Assembly (NCBI RefSeq): GCF_001280065.1 | Contig: NZ_LGEA01000114.1 | Location: forward strand, 186,001 to 250,000 | Direction: 5' to 3' | From: Streptomyces sp. NRRL B-1140 | Lineage (GTDB): Bacteria > Actinomycetota > Actinomycetes > Streptomycetales > Streptomycetaceae | DNA: 64,000 nt | In this document: in pieces, positions 24,494 to 32,803 of the stretch | How positions within the stretch are numbered: position 1 is the stretch's first letter | Layout of the letters: every line of letters begins with the position of its first letter | Position numbers and translations under genes: made by a program | The notes under the pieces: model-generated | Seen by the model: the letters and a program-made list of their open reading frames with translations, nothing else | The model's database searches: none | Told to the model about the DNA's origin: nothing

Positions 24494-25723
24494 GTGACGC
24501 TGCTGGCCACTGTGCTGATCTGGGCCGTCGCCCGCCCCAAGGGCCTGCCCGAGGCCGTGCTGGCCGTGCCCGCCGCCGGTCTCGCCATCGCCCTCGGAGT
24601 GATCTCGCCCGAGCACGCCGGGGAGGAGATCCAGCGGCTCGGGCCCGTGGTCGGCTTCCTCGCCGCCGTGCTGGTGCTCGCCCACTTCTGCGACGTGGAA
24701 GGGCTCTTCACCGCCTGCGGGGCGTGGATGGCCCGCTGGGCGGCGGGGCGCCCCACACGGCTGCTGACCGCGGTGTTCGCGCTGGCCTCCGTCATCACGG
24801 CCGTACTCAGTCTGGACGCCACGGTCGTCCTGCTGACCCCGGTGGTGCTCGCCACCGCCACCCGCATGGGCGTGCAGGCACGACCGCACCTGTACGCCTG
24901 CGCCCATCTGTCGAACACCGCCTCGCTGCTGCTGCCGGTCTCCAACCTGACCAATCTGCTGGCCTTCACCGCGAGCGGACTGAGCTTCACCCGCTTCGCG
25001 GCCTTGATGGCGCTGCCGTGGCTGGTCGCCATCGCCGCCGAGTACCTGGTGTTCCGCCGTTTCTTCGACGACGAGCTCGCGGCGCCCGTACCCTCCCCCG
25101 ACTCCGACCCCCGTCCCGAACCTCTCCCGCTGTTCGCCCTTGTCACCGTCGGCTGCACACTCGCCGGGTTCGTCGTCGCCTCCGCCGTGGGGATCGCGCC
25201 GGCCTGGGCCGCGACGGCCGGTGCGCTGGTGCTGGCCGGGCGGGCGCTGGTGCGGCGCCGGGCCACGCCGCTCGCGGTGGTGCGCTCGGCGCAACCGGCG
25301 TTCCTGGCGTTCGTGCTCGCACTCGGCGTCGTCGTGCGCGCGGTCGTCGACCACGGGCTCGCCGACGCGCTGCGGCACGTCCTGCCCGACGGTTCGGGAC
25401 TGGTCACCCTGCTGGGCGTGGCGGCGCTGGCCGCGGTCCTGGCGAACCTCATCAACAACCTGCCCGCGGTGCTGGTGCTGCTGCCCCTGACCGCCGGGTC
25501 CGGTCCCGGTGCCGTGCTGGCGGTGCTGCTCGGTGTCAACATCGGCCCCAACCTGACCTACGCCGGATCGCTGGCGACCCTGCTGTGGCGGCGGATCGTC
25601 CAGCAGGGCGGGCACCGGGTGGGTCTCGGCGAGTTCACACGGCTCGGGCTGCTCGCCGTACCGGCCGCGCTGGTGTCGGCCGTGGCCGCCCTGTGGCTGT
25701 CACTGGCCGTCGTCGGCGTCTGA
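24494..25723 (+). CDS. ArsB/SLC13-like ion-transporter permease
   Basis: This protein of about 409 residues has 10-12 TM segments and the internal-repeat motifs of the ArsB/CitMHS superfamily (LSLDATVVLLTPVV, LSNTASLLLPVSNLTN, ANLINNLPAVLVLLPL and NIGPNLTYAGSL). It should move arsenite or another anion; no ars genes flank it, so the substrate is open. The annotated GTG at 24494 has no ribosome site. A CTG at 24464, ten codons upstream and 8 nt after GGAGG (24451-24455), would give MNAPLAEVLSV and is likely the true start. Confidence 0.85.
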   Translation: MTLLATVLIWAVARPKGLPEAVLAVPAAGLAIALGVISPEHAGEEIQRLGPVVGFLAAVLVLAHFCDVEGLFTACGAWMARWAAGRPTRLLTAVFALASVITAVLSLDATVVLLTPVVLATATRMGVQARPHLYACAHLSNTASLLLPVSNLTNLLAFTASGLSFTRFAALMALPWLVAIAAEYLVFRRFFDDELAAPVPSPDSDPRPEPLPLFALVTVGCTLAGFVVASAVGIAPAWAATAGALVLAGRALVRRRATPLAVVRSAQPAFLAFVLALGVVVRAVVDHGLADALRHVLPDGSGLVTLLGVAALAAVLANLINNLPAVLVLLPLTAGSGPGAVLAVLLGVNIGPNLTYAGSLATLLWRRIVQQGGHRVGLGEFTRLGLLAVPAALVSAVAALWLSLAVVGV

Positions 25724-25736
25724 GCCCGCCGCCCGG

Positions 25737-28463
25737 TCAGCGGCGGCCGTCTCCGCCGCGGCCGTAGCCGTGGCCGGGGTAACCCTGGTCAGGGTTGCCG
25801 TAGCGGCCGTCGGAGTCGCAGTGGTAGCGGTAGCAGGACGGGTCTGTGGCGGCCGGGCTGCTCGGCGTCTGCTCCGGCGCCGGGGAGGCCGGGGACGGAG
25901 TCGGTGTGGGCGCGGGTGTCCTCGACCGTGTGGGACCGGGGGACGGTGCGGGGGCGGTGCGGGTCGCCGGAACGTTGGCGTTCCAGTTGACGGCCTGCAC
26001 CTGGAGATCGGCCCTGGAGGTGTCGATCACCCAGCGCTGGACCTCGTCGTCCGTCCGGGCCTTGAGGACCAGGGCGCCGGAGCCGTCGGTCGCGGCGGGG
26101 GCAAGGGCGAGGTCCTGGTCCCAGCGGGGCACCAGGGCGCCCTGCAGGGTGAAGTCGTAGCGGATGTTCTTCGGGTCCGGGCGGGAGGCGCCCGTGCAGG
26201 GAGCCAGCCGGACCGAGTAACCGAGCTGCGAGTCCAGGCACAGGTCCGGCGCGGCGCCGTTGCGCAGCAGTCCGTCGGTCTCGTACGTCCACTGCTGGGC
26301 GGCTTCCGCGGAGCAGGTCGTCAGCTCGGCCTCCGCGCCCTCGACGGCCTTGTCGCCGTCGACGCCGACGCACAGGTCCGAGGCGACGTTGTGCAGCCGG
26401 CCGTGGAGGGCGCCCTGGCGGGCGTCACCCGCGCCGGTCCGGGACGGGTCGGTGTTCCTCTCACCGGCGTCGGGGTCGGGTGCCTCCCCGGCTGCTCGAT
26501 CGGCGCCGGCCGGGGCGCTGTCACCGGAGTCGCCGGTGGACCACAGGACCAGCGGCAGAACCACGAGGCCGCTGACGGTCAGGATGCCCACGGTGAGATT
26601 GCGCCGCCGTGCGACACGGCGGGCGGCCCTCCGGCCGGACCTGGCCGACCTTCGGGCGGCGCTTCGGGAGCCTTCGCTCCGGTGGGCCGGGGCCACGGTG
26701 GCGATCGGCAGGGAGCGGCCCACGCCGGCCGCAGCCTCGGCGGTGCCCCCGGCAGGGTCGCGGCTCTCGGCCCCGGCAGGGGGCGGCGGCGCGGTCGCCG
26801 GGCCGCCCGGCTCGGTGAACGACTCCCCCACCGCGCCGGCGAGGGCGACCGGATCGGGGAAGACCTCACGCCCGTCGCCGGGCTGTCCTCGGAAGGCCTC
26901 CCGTGCCGCACGCGGCGGCGCAGGGAACGACCGACCAGCCGGGCCGGCCAAGCCCTCGCGCGTCGCACCGGCCGGATCCGCAAGGCCCTCGCGCGCCGCG
27001 CGGGAACCCGACAAGCCCTCGCGCGCCGCACGGGCCAGATCCGTCAGGCTCCTGCGTGCCGCACCGGCCGTATTCGTCCCGCCCCTGCGTGCCGCACGGG
27101 CCGGACCTGTAGACGCCTTGCGCGCCGCACGCGGCGAGGCCGGGAAGCCTTCGCGCGCCTCACCGGCCGACTCCGCGAGCCCCTCGCCACCCGCCGGTCC
27201 CGCAAAGCCCTCGCGCGCCGCATCCGCAGGCCCCGGGGAAACCTCGCCTCCCGCACCCCTCGGTCCCGCAAAGCCCTCGCGTGCCGCACGGACCGGATTC
27301 GTCACACCCTTGCGTGCCGCACGGGCCGGCCCCGGAAAGGCCCTGCGTGCCGCACGCGGCGAGGCCGGGAAGCCATCGCGCACCTCACCGGCCGGCTCCG
27401 CGAGCCCCTCGCCACTCGCCGGTCCCGCAAAGCCCTCGCGCGCCGCACGGGCCGGGTCCGGCATGATCTCGTACGCCATGCCGGCGGGTTCCGGGAAGAC
27501 CTCGCGGGCCAGGGCCACGGGGTCCGGGAACAGCTCGCGTGCCGCGCCGGCCAGGGCCCCGGCGGCCGCACCGGCCTCCGCCCCGGGCCGTCGGCGCTCC
27601 GCGGCCCGCCCACCCCCGGTGTGGTCTGCCGCCTCGCCGATCCGGCTCTCCGCGTAGCCCCGCCCGCCCCAGCCCAGCACCCCTTCCGACAGGGCGACGC
27701 CGAGGGCGTGGTTGAACTGGTCGAGCTGGTCCGCGGCAACGCTGCAGTGCCCGCAGCCCTCTATATGCGCGCGTAGATCGGGGTCGATGTCGAGCCCCCC
27801 TCGCCGGTACGTCACGTCGAGCAGCCGCAGATAGCGCCGGCACTCCTCGTCGGGGGCGAGTTCACGGTGGAGCTGCAGGCATTCCTCGCGCAGCCGGTCG
27901 CGGGCCCGGTCCAGTTCGACGCGCGCGCCCTCCTCGTCCAGGCCGAGCAGCGCGGCCGGAGACGACAGCGGTTCGGCCTCGACCTCGACGTGCCACAGCA
28001 GGCAGCGGGCGGACTGGGGCAGCCGCTGGAAGGCGCCGGACAGCAGGCGCCGGTGTCGCGACGGCAGCAGTCGGGAGGCCGGCCGCTCCCCGTCGCCGGT
28101 GTCGGCCAGCAGCGCCGGGTGGAGCATGTCGCTTCGGTGGTCGCCCGCCCACTCGGCCGCGATCCGCCGCACGGTGAGGAGCAGATGGGACCGCCACGCG
28201 GAGGTCGGTCCGTTCTGCCGGAGGGTCTCGCCGAAGAGCCGGGTGAACGCCGCGGTGGTGAGCATGCCCGCGGAGCGCGGACCGTCGGTGCACAGCCGGG
28301 CGTAGGCGAAGGCCGCCTCCCAGTGCCGGTCCAGCAGTTCGCCGACGGGGTGGAGTGCGGGCGTCGCCCCCGTCCACTTCCTGAGCTCCGCGCTCAGTTG
28401 CTCGTCCGTCGCACCGAACCCGCGGGCCGAGGCCGGGGAATTCGACGGGCCTGCGTCTTTCAC
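25737..28463 (-). CDS. Second ECF-sigma-like / ZAS / TM / ricin-lectin fusion with expanded repeat linker
   Basis: This 908-residue paralogue of the protein at 11598 has sigma-region-2-like residues (about 45-110), region 4 (about 140-200, AFQRLPQSARCLLWHVEVE) and a perfect ZAS finger C208-x24-H233-x3-C237-x2-C240. A 335-residue Ala/Arg/Pro/Gly linker (about 285-620) follows, then one TM (about 622-643), a ricin trefoil with QQW (about 683-815) and a Pro-rich then Gly/Tyr/His tail. The linker consists of degenerate RAAREGFAGP-like repeats, absent from the paralogue. The domain order suggests extracellular lectin sensing coupled through the membrane to a cytoplasmic sigma-like head held by the zinc finger. 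The GTG follows GAGAGGAAT by 6 nt. Confidence 0.85.
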   Translation of the reverse strand: MKDAGPSNSPASARGFGATDEQLSAELRKWTGATPALHPVGELLDRHWEAAFAYARLCTDGPRSAGMLTTAAFTRLFGETLRQNGPTSAWRSHLLLTVRRIAAEWAGDHRSDMLHPALLADTGDGERPASRLLPSRHRRLLSGAFQRLPQSARCLLWHVEVEAEPLSSPAALLGLDEEGARVELDRARDRLREECLQLHRELAPDEECRRYLRLLDVTYRRGGLDIDPDLRAHIEGCGHCSVAADQLDQFNHALGVALSEGVLGWGGRGYAESRIGEAADHTGGGRAAERRRPGAEAGAAAGALAGAARELFPDPVALAREVFPEPAGMAYEIMPDPARAAREGFAGPASGEGLAEPAGEVRDGFPASPRAARRAFPGPARAARKGVTNPVRAAREGFAGPRGAGGEVSPGPADAAREGFAGPAGGEGLAESAGEAREGFPASPRAARKASTGPARAARRGGTNTAGAARRSLTDLARAAREGLSGSRAAREGLADPAGATREGLAGPAGRSFPAPPRAAREAFRGQPGDGREVFPDPVALAGAVGESFTEPGGPATAPPPPAGAESRDPAGGTAEAAAGVGRSLPIATVAPAHRSEGSRSAARRSARSGRRAARRVARRRNLTVGILTVSGLVVLPLVLWSTGDSGDSAPAGADRAAGEAPDPDAGERNTDPSRTGAGDARQGALHGRLHNVASDLCVGVDGDKAVEGAEAELTTCSAEAAQQWTYETDGLLRNGAAPDLCLDSQLGYSVRLAPCTGASRPDPKNIRYDFTLQGALVPRWDQDLALAPAATDGSGALVLKARTDDEVQRWVIDTSRADLQVQAVNWNANVPATRTAPAPSPGPTRSRTPAPTPTPSPASPAPEQTPSSPAATDPSCYRYHCDSDGRYGNPDQGYPGHGYGRGGDGRR
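26604..27611 (-). repeat. Coding minisatellite in the linker of the second sigma/ricin gene
   Basis: The linker region is built from degenerate 27-45-bp units encoding variants of RAAREGFAGP. On top of this is a 225-bp higher-order period: 27124-27222 and 27349-27447 are about 95% identical and exactly 225 bp (75 codons) apart. All differences keep the frame. Confidence 0.8.
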
Positions 28464-28834
28464 GGCTGCATTCCTCTCAAGGACATGCGGAACAAAGTCC
28501 GTACCAAGGGGTATGCCGGCCGGCGGCCGCGCGCATACGAAAGAAAGGCGTGTGGGGGCACGCCGTCAGGGCACACCTTTACACAGGTCAGGGACGGGGA
28601 ACAAGGGATCACGCGGTTTCGCGCATTGCGTGGACGCGCAGCGGCTTTTGACAAGAAGTCAGCCAGTGGCGCGAAAGGCATTTCCGTGCCGTCCGCCCCT
28701 TTCTATACGACTGACATTTTCCCGCCCCGCCGGTCGCCCGGAAACCATTGAGTCACCCCCCGAGCAGCAGCTCACGCGGTGGGCGGCGTTCCGCACCGGT
28801 CTTTCGATGTCTGCGGCGGAACCAATAGCGGTGC
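28464..28834. other. 371-bp region upstream of the second sigma/ricin gene
   Basis: This AT-richer spacer should contain the leader and promoter of the minus-strand gene starting at 28463; its other end meets the stop of the AraC gene. It carries the shared element at 28648. No coding region is evident. Confidence 0.55.
28648..28662. promoter_or_regulatory. Shared TGAC-N5-GTCA element upstream of the second sigma/ricin gene
   Basis: TTGACAAGAAGTCAG matches 13 of 15 bases of the element at 13455 and keeps the TGAC/GTCA inverted repeat. It lies about 185 bp before the GTG. Confidence 0.4.
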
Positions 28835-29794
28835 TCAGCCGGCCGCACCGCCGTGTGTCGCCCGGTACGCCCCGGGCGGTGCCCCGTAGCGCTCGCGAAA
28901 GGCGCGGTTGAAGTGGAACGGGCTGACGAAACCCGAGGCCGTCGCGACGCGTTCCACGGGCAGGTCGGTGCTCTCCAGCAGCCGGGCGGCATGGCGCAGC
29001 CGTGCCTCGCGCAGGGCCCGCATGGGCGAGCGGCCGAGCTGACTGCTGAACAGATGGGCGAAGCGGGACGGCGACAGCGCGACGCCCTCGGCGAGGGAGC
29101 GGACGGTGTGCGGGGCGCCCGGGTCGGCGTCGATCAGCTCCTGCGCGCGACGGACCCGTGCGTCGAGGCCGGGCCGGGGAGCCGGCGGCCGGGCGGTGGT
29201 GAGGAGGACGATCTCCTCCAGTGCGCACAGGGCCAGTTCGCGGGCGGCGCTGCCGTGGGCCACGGCGACCTGCCCGTCCGGGGGCGCCCCGTCGGGCAGG
29301 GCTTCGGTGCCGGTCCAGCGGGCGTCGGTGTGCATCCGCCGGAACGCCGCCCCGACGCGGCCGTGCACGCCGGCCGGGACGGAGGCGATCAGGTACATCC
29401 CGTGACCGGCGTCGTACGGCCGCAGCCACGCGGCCCAGGACGGGCGGGCCTGGCAGTGCGCCCACCAGAACCGCCAGTGCCCGGCGCCGGACTCGACTCC
29501 GTACCCGTGCGGGACGCCCGGGGCGAGTACGACCAGTGCGCCCGCCCCGGCCGAGGTGTTCGCACCGCCCTGCCACAGGCGTCCCCGGCCTGCGGTGGTC
29601 CAGGTGAAGAGCCAGCTCGCGGACCCGTGCGGCCGGTGGACGCCGTACCCGTGCGGCTGGTCGAAGTGGCCGACCACGACCAGTCCGGGCGGCGGGGCGG
29701 GATCTCCGGTGTTCCCCGTGCTCCCGGTCTTCCCTGTCTGCCCGGTGTGGCTCGCCTCGACAGTCTCGGGCAATCCGTCAGCACGCACGGGCAT
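28835..29794 (-). CDS. AraC-family transcriptional regulator
   Basis: This 319-residue regulator has an N-terminal cupin-like sensor (APGVPHGYGVESGAGHWRFWWAH, about residues 92-115). The C-terminal AraC double helix-turn-helix covers about residues 218-312 (LAEGVALSPSRFAHLFSSQLG; GFVSPFHFNRAFRERYGAPPGAYR). It is divergent from the phytanoyl-CoA dioxygenase-type gene, with 63 bp between start codons. AraC/dioxygenase divergence of this sort usually means the regulator controls that enzyme. Confidence 0.88.
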   Translation of the reverse strand: MPVRADGLPETVEASHTGQTGKTGSTGNTGDPAPPPGLVVVGHFDQPHGYGVHRPHGSASWLFTWTTAGRGRLWQGGANTSAGAGALVVLAPGVPHGYGVESGAGHWRFWWAHCQARPSWAAWLRPYDAGHGMYLIASVPAGVHGRVGAAFRRMHTDARWTGTEALPDGAPPDGQVAVAHGSAARELALCALEEIVLLTTARPPAPRPGLDARVRRAQELIDADPGAPHTVRSLAEGVALSPSRFAHLFSSQLGRSPMRALREARLRHAARLLESTDLPVERVATASGFVSPFHFNRAFRERYGAPPGAYRATHGGAAG

Positions 29795-29857
29795 CCTCCT
29801 CGATGGCCCGGAGGCCTAGCGTCTTGCGCCGAGGACACCCGAGCGAGGAGTGCGTTC

Positions 29858-30700
29858 ATGACAGTCACGGGCAACGGCGCCGTCGGCGCCTCCATCCTGG
29901 ACCGCGAAGAGCTCCGGCGGTACCGGGAGGAGTTCGATGGGGTCGGTTTCACGGTGGTACGGGGGCTTTTCGCGGCCGGCGAGATCGACCGGCTGTGCGG
30001 GGAGTTCGCGGCACTGCGGGCGGCCGGTCCGGTGCCCGGGCATTTCGAGCCGCGTGCGGTGGACGGGCCGGGCGCGGACCCCCTGCACGTGTGGCCCCGG
30101 GTGATGCACCCGCACGAGATCAACGGCCTCGCGCGCGAGGTCCTGCTCGACGCCCGGCTGCGGACGGTTCTGGAGGCGCTGCTCGGGGAGGAGGTGCTGG
30201 CCGCGCAGAGCATGTTCTACTTCAAGCCGCCGGGCGCCCGGGGGCAGGCGCTGCACCAGGACAACTTCTACCTCAGGGTGGAGCCCGGCACGTGTGTGGC
30301 GGCCTGGACGGCCTGTGACGTGATCGACCGGGAGAACGGGGGGCTGGAGGTCGTGCCGGGCACGCACCTGATGGACCTGTTCTGCCCGGAGCAGGCCGAC
30401 GCGGACGTGTCCTTCGCCCGGGAGTACGTTCCGCCGCCGGCCGGGCTGGCGCCGGTGCCGGTGGACATGGCGCCGGGCGACGTCCTGTTCTTCAACGGCA
30501 GCCTGGTGCACGGGTCGCAGCCGAACCGGACGGCGGACCGGTTCCGGCGGTCGTTCATCGGGCACTACGTGGGCCGGTCGACGGAGCGGATCGGGCGGTT
30601 CTACCGGACGCTGGCGATGAGCGGCGCGCGGGTGGAGCTCGCGGAGAGCGAGGGGGCGGGCCCCTGCGGAACGGAGTTCGCGCCGCAGGGGCCTCACTGA
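29858..30700 (+). CDS. Phytanoyl-CoA dioxygenase family Fe(II)/2-oxoglutarate oxygenase
   Basis: This 280-residue protein has the double-stranded beta-helix metal triad HQD (in LHQDNFYL, about residues 132-140) and a distal His in LVHGSQPN (about 218-225), with Arg in RRSFIGHY for 2-oxoglutarate. It would hydroxylate an unknown small molecule. ATG 29858 is chosen because GCGAGGAG stands 7 nt before it. It is transcribed divergently from the AraC gene, its likely regulator. Confidence 0.87.
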   Translation: MTVTGNGAVGASILDREELRRYREEFDGVGFTVVRGLFAAGEIDRLCGEFAALRAAGPVPGHFEPRAVDGPGADPLHVWPRVMHPHEINGLAREVLLDARLRTVLEALLGEEVLAAQSMFYFKPPGARGQALHQDNFYLRVEPGTCVAAWTACDVIDRENGGLEVVPGTHLMDLFCPEQADADVSFAREYVPPPAGLAPVPVDMAPGDVLFFNGSLVHGSQPNRTADRFRRSFIGHYVGRSTERIGRFYRTLAMSGARVELAESEGAGPCGTEFAPQGPH

Positions 30701-30716
30701 CCTTCGAGGGGTGGGT

Positions 30717-31685
30717 TCAGTGGCCGGCGACCGGGTGGGGGCCGTAGGGGCGCTCGAGCTCCTCCAGTTCCCCGTCGGTCAGCCGGAGTTCCACGGCGGC
30801 CACCGCGTCCTGAAGGTGCCCGGGCTTGGAGGCGCCGACGATCGGTGCGGTCACCGTGGGCTGCTGGAGCAGCCAGGCGAGGGCGACCTGCGCGCGGGAG
30901 ACGCCCCGTTCGCCGGCGATGCGGGTGACCGCCTCCACGATGGCGCGGTCGCCGTCGTGGTACAGGCTGCCGCTGAAGGCGTCCGTGGCTCCGCGCCGGG
31001 TCGTGGTGTCCCAGTCCCGGGTGAGACGGCCGCGGGCGAGCGGGCTCCAGGGCAGCACCCCCACACCCTGGTCCGCGCACAGGGGGAGCATCTCGCGCTC
31101 CTCCTCGCGGTAGATCAGGTTGTAGTGGTTCTGCATGGAGACGAAGCGTGTCCAGCCGTTCAGACGGGCGGTGTACTGGGCCTTGGAGAACTGCCAGGCG
31201 TACATCGAACTGGCTCCGATGTAGCGGACCTTGCCGGCCTTGACGACGTCGTGCAGGGCTTCCATCGTCTCCTCGACCGGGGTGTGCGGGTCGAAGCGGT
31301 GGATCTGATAGAGGTCGACGTAGTCGGTGCCGAGGCGGGTGAGGCTGTGGTCGAGCTCGGTCATGATGGCCTTGCGGGAGAGGCCGCCGCCGTTCGGTCC
31401 GGGGCGCATCCGGCCGTGCACCTTCGTCGCGAGGACGATCTCGTCACGGCGGGCGAAATCGCGCAGGGCCCGGCCGACGATCTCCTCGCTGGTGCCGTCG
31501 GAGTAGACGTTGGCCGTGTCGAAGAAGGTGATGCCCGCCTCGACGGCCTGCCGGATCAGCGGGCGCGAGGCCTCCTCGTCGAGGGTCCACTCGTGGGTGC
31601 CGCGGTCGGGCAGCCCGTAGGTCATGCACCCCAGGCTGATCCGCGAGACGTCCAGGCCCGTCGAACCGAGCTTCACGTACTGCAT
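30717..31685 (-). CDS. Aldo/keto reductase
   Basis: This 322-residue TIM-barrel NADPH enzyme has the tetrad Asp/Tyr/Lys/His visible in FFDTANVYSDG, ATKVHG and YQIHRFD. The C-terminal NADPH site IVGASKPGHLQDAV is also present. It is of the KCNAB/YhdN-like group that reduces aldehydes and ketones. The ATG at 31685 (MQYVKLGSTG) is chosen over an upstream one because AGGAG lies about 10 nt before it. Its stop is 16 nt from the convergent dioxygenase gene. Confidence 0.9.
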   Translation of the reverse strand: MQYVKLGSTGLDVSRISLGCMTYGLPDRGTHEWTLDEEASRPLIRQAVEAGITFFDTANVYSDGTSEEIVGRALRDFARRDEIVLATKVHGRMRPGPNGGGLSRKAIMTELDHSLTRLGTDYVDLYQIHRFDPHTPVEETMEALHDVVKAGKVRYIGASSMYAWQFSKAQYTARLNGWTRFVSMQNHYNLIYREEEREMLPLCADQGVGVLPWSPLARGRLTRDWDTTTRRGATDAFSGSLYHDGDRAIVEAVTRIAGERGVSRAQVALAWLLQQPTVTAPIVGASKPGHLQDAVAAVELRLTDGELEELERPYGPHPVAGH

Positions 31686-31805
31686 GGTTGGCTGCTCCTG
31701 CTTTCGGGGGGATTGCACGGGGAGCGTACGTGTTCGTGTGCGCTCGAAGGCAAGGCCGGGCGGGGCTCCTGACGGGCCGTCCGCGCGTGGCCCCGGGCCT
31801 GCCGG

Positions 31806-32342
31806 TCAGCGGCGTTCGACCAGCTCCAGGGCCCGCTCCCAGCCGAAGTCCGGCCGTCCACCGTCCTCCCCCGGCTCTCCCGCGTACGGCTCACCGAACC
31901 GCACGCCCATCCCTCGCAGCCGTTCGAGGCTGTCCCGGTAGGCGGGGTGGGCGGCCAGAGCGTCCGCCACGCACGGCAGGACGGCGATCGGCACCCCGAG
32001 CCCCGCGGCCTCGCACAGGGTGCCCAGAGCGAGGGTGTCGGCGATGCCGGCCGCCCACTTGTTGACGGTGTTGAAGGTGGCGGGGGCGACCACCACGGCA
32101 TCGGGCGCCGGGAAGGGGCGCGGCTCGCCGGGCGTGCGCCAGGCGGAGCGTATGCGGCGACCCGTCCGGGCCTCGACGGCGGTGGTGTCGAAGAAGCCGT
32201 TCATGGCGACGGGCGTCGCGATGACTCCCACCTCCCACTGCCGTTCCTGCGCGGCGGTGATCAGCTTCCCGAGGTCCGCGGCGACGCCGGCGGCGCAGAC
32301 GACGACGTAGAGGAAGGGCTTGCGGGCGGCCTGTTCGATCAT
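31806..32342 (-). CDS. HFCD-type flavoprotein
   Basis: This 178-residue protein is of the homo-oligomeric flavin-containing Cys decarboxylase (HFCD/CoaC-like) family. It has FLYVVVCAAGVAA at the N-terminus, VVVAPATFNTVNKWAAGIADTLA (the PASANTxxK-type motif) and the C-terminal half of the domain. It binds FMN. True CoaBC is a larger housekeeping fusion, so this small stand-alone protein more probably acts in a specialised pathway; no clear partner is adjacent. Confidence 0.82.
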   Translation of the reverse strand: MIEQAARKPFLYVVVCAAGVAADLGKLITAAQERQWEVGVIATPVAMNGFFDTTAVEARTGRRIRSAWRTPGEPRPFPAPDAVVVAPATFNTVNKWAAGIADTLALGTLCEAAGLGVPIAVLPCVADALAAHPAYRDSLERLRGMGVRFGEPYAGEPGEDGGRPDFGWERALELVERR

Positions 32343-32516
32343 CCCGGAACCCTAGCGACTGTCCCGGGCTCACCGGACCGGGAAGGTGCCGGCGCCTTCC
32401 GGCTCCGGCCGGACCGCGCTCGTCGAACTCCTCCTCCCTGTCTGCAGCTGACAACGATCGTTCCCCCCGAACGGCGCGACACCCGTCGGCGCGCGCCACC
32501 GACGGCGGGCCTTTCC

Positions 32517-32567
32517 AGGAGCCGCCGCGCCCGAGTCCGGGGCGCGCGAGGCGGCCCGGCGGCTCCT
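32517..32567 (-). terminator. Terminator-like stem after the P450-ferredoxin operon
   Basis: AGGAGCCGCCG (32517-32527) pairs perfectly with CGGCGGCTCCT (32557-32567). The 29-nt interior can form its own GC stem. It begins 25 nt past the ferredoxin stop. Confidence 0.55.
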
Positions 32568-32591
32568 GAGTGCCGGGGTGGATCCGGGTGG

Positions 32592-32789
32592 TCAGCTCAC
32601 CGTCTCGGACACGGTGATGGCGCCGACCGGGCAGGCGCGGGCCGCCTCCCGCAGCAGCGGACTGCCACTGTCCTCGCCGCCCGGCAGCAGCATGCTGTAG
32701 CCCTCGTCGTCCTGGGTGAACACGTCCGGGGCGGTCAGGGCGCACTGCCCCGCGCCGATGCAGAGGTCCTTGTCGATGTCGATGTGCAT
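32592..32789 (-). CDS. 3Fe-4S ferredoxin, P450 partner
   Basis: This 65-residue ferredoxin starts MHIDIDKDLCIGAGQC. Three cluster cysteines are in CIGAGQC and the later ACPVGAI; the fourth position of the first motif is Ala, the 3Fe-4S pattern typical of actinobacterial P450 ferredoxins. It starts 14 nt after the P450 stop and would deliver electrons to it. Translation is probably coupled to the P450 gene. Confidence 0.93.
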   Translation of the reverse strand: MHIDIDKDLCIGAGQCALTAPDVFTQDDEGYSMLLPGGEDSGSPLLREAARACPVGAITVSETVS

Positions 32790-32803
32790 GGGTGCGCGGG
32801 CCC

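Noticed and set aside
26604..27611. Repeat array as a CRISPR or intergenic satellite
   Set aside because: Units are degenerate, in frame and inside a conserved gene; spacing is not CRISPR-like.
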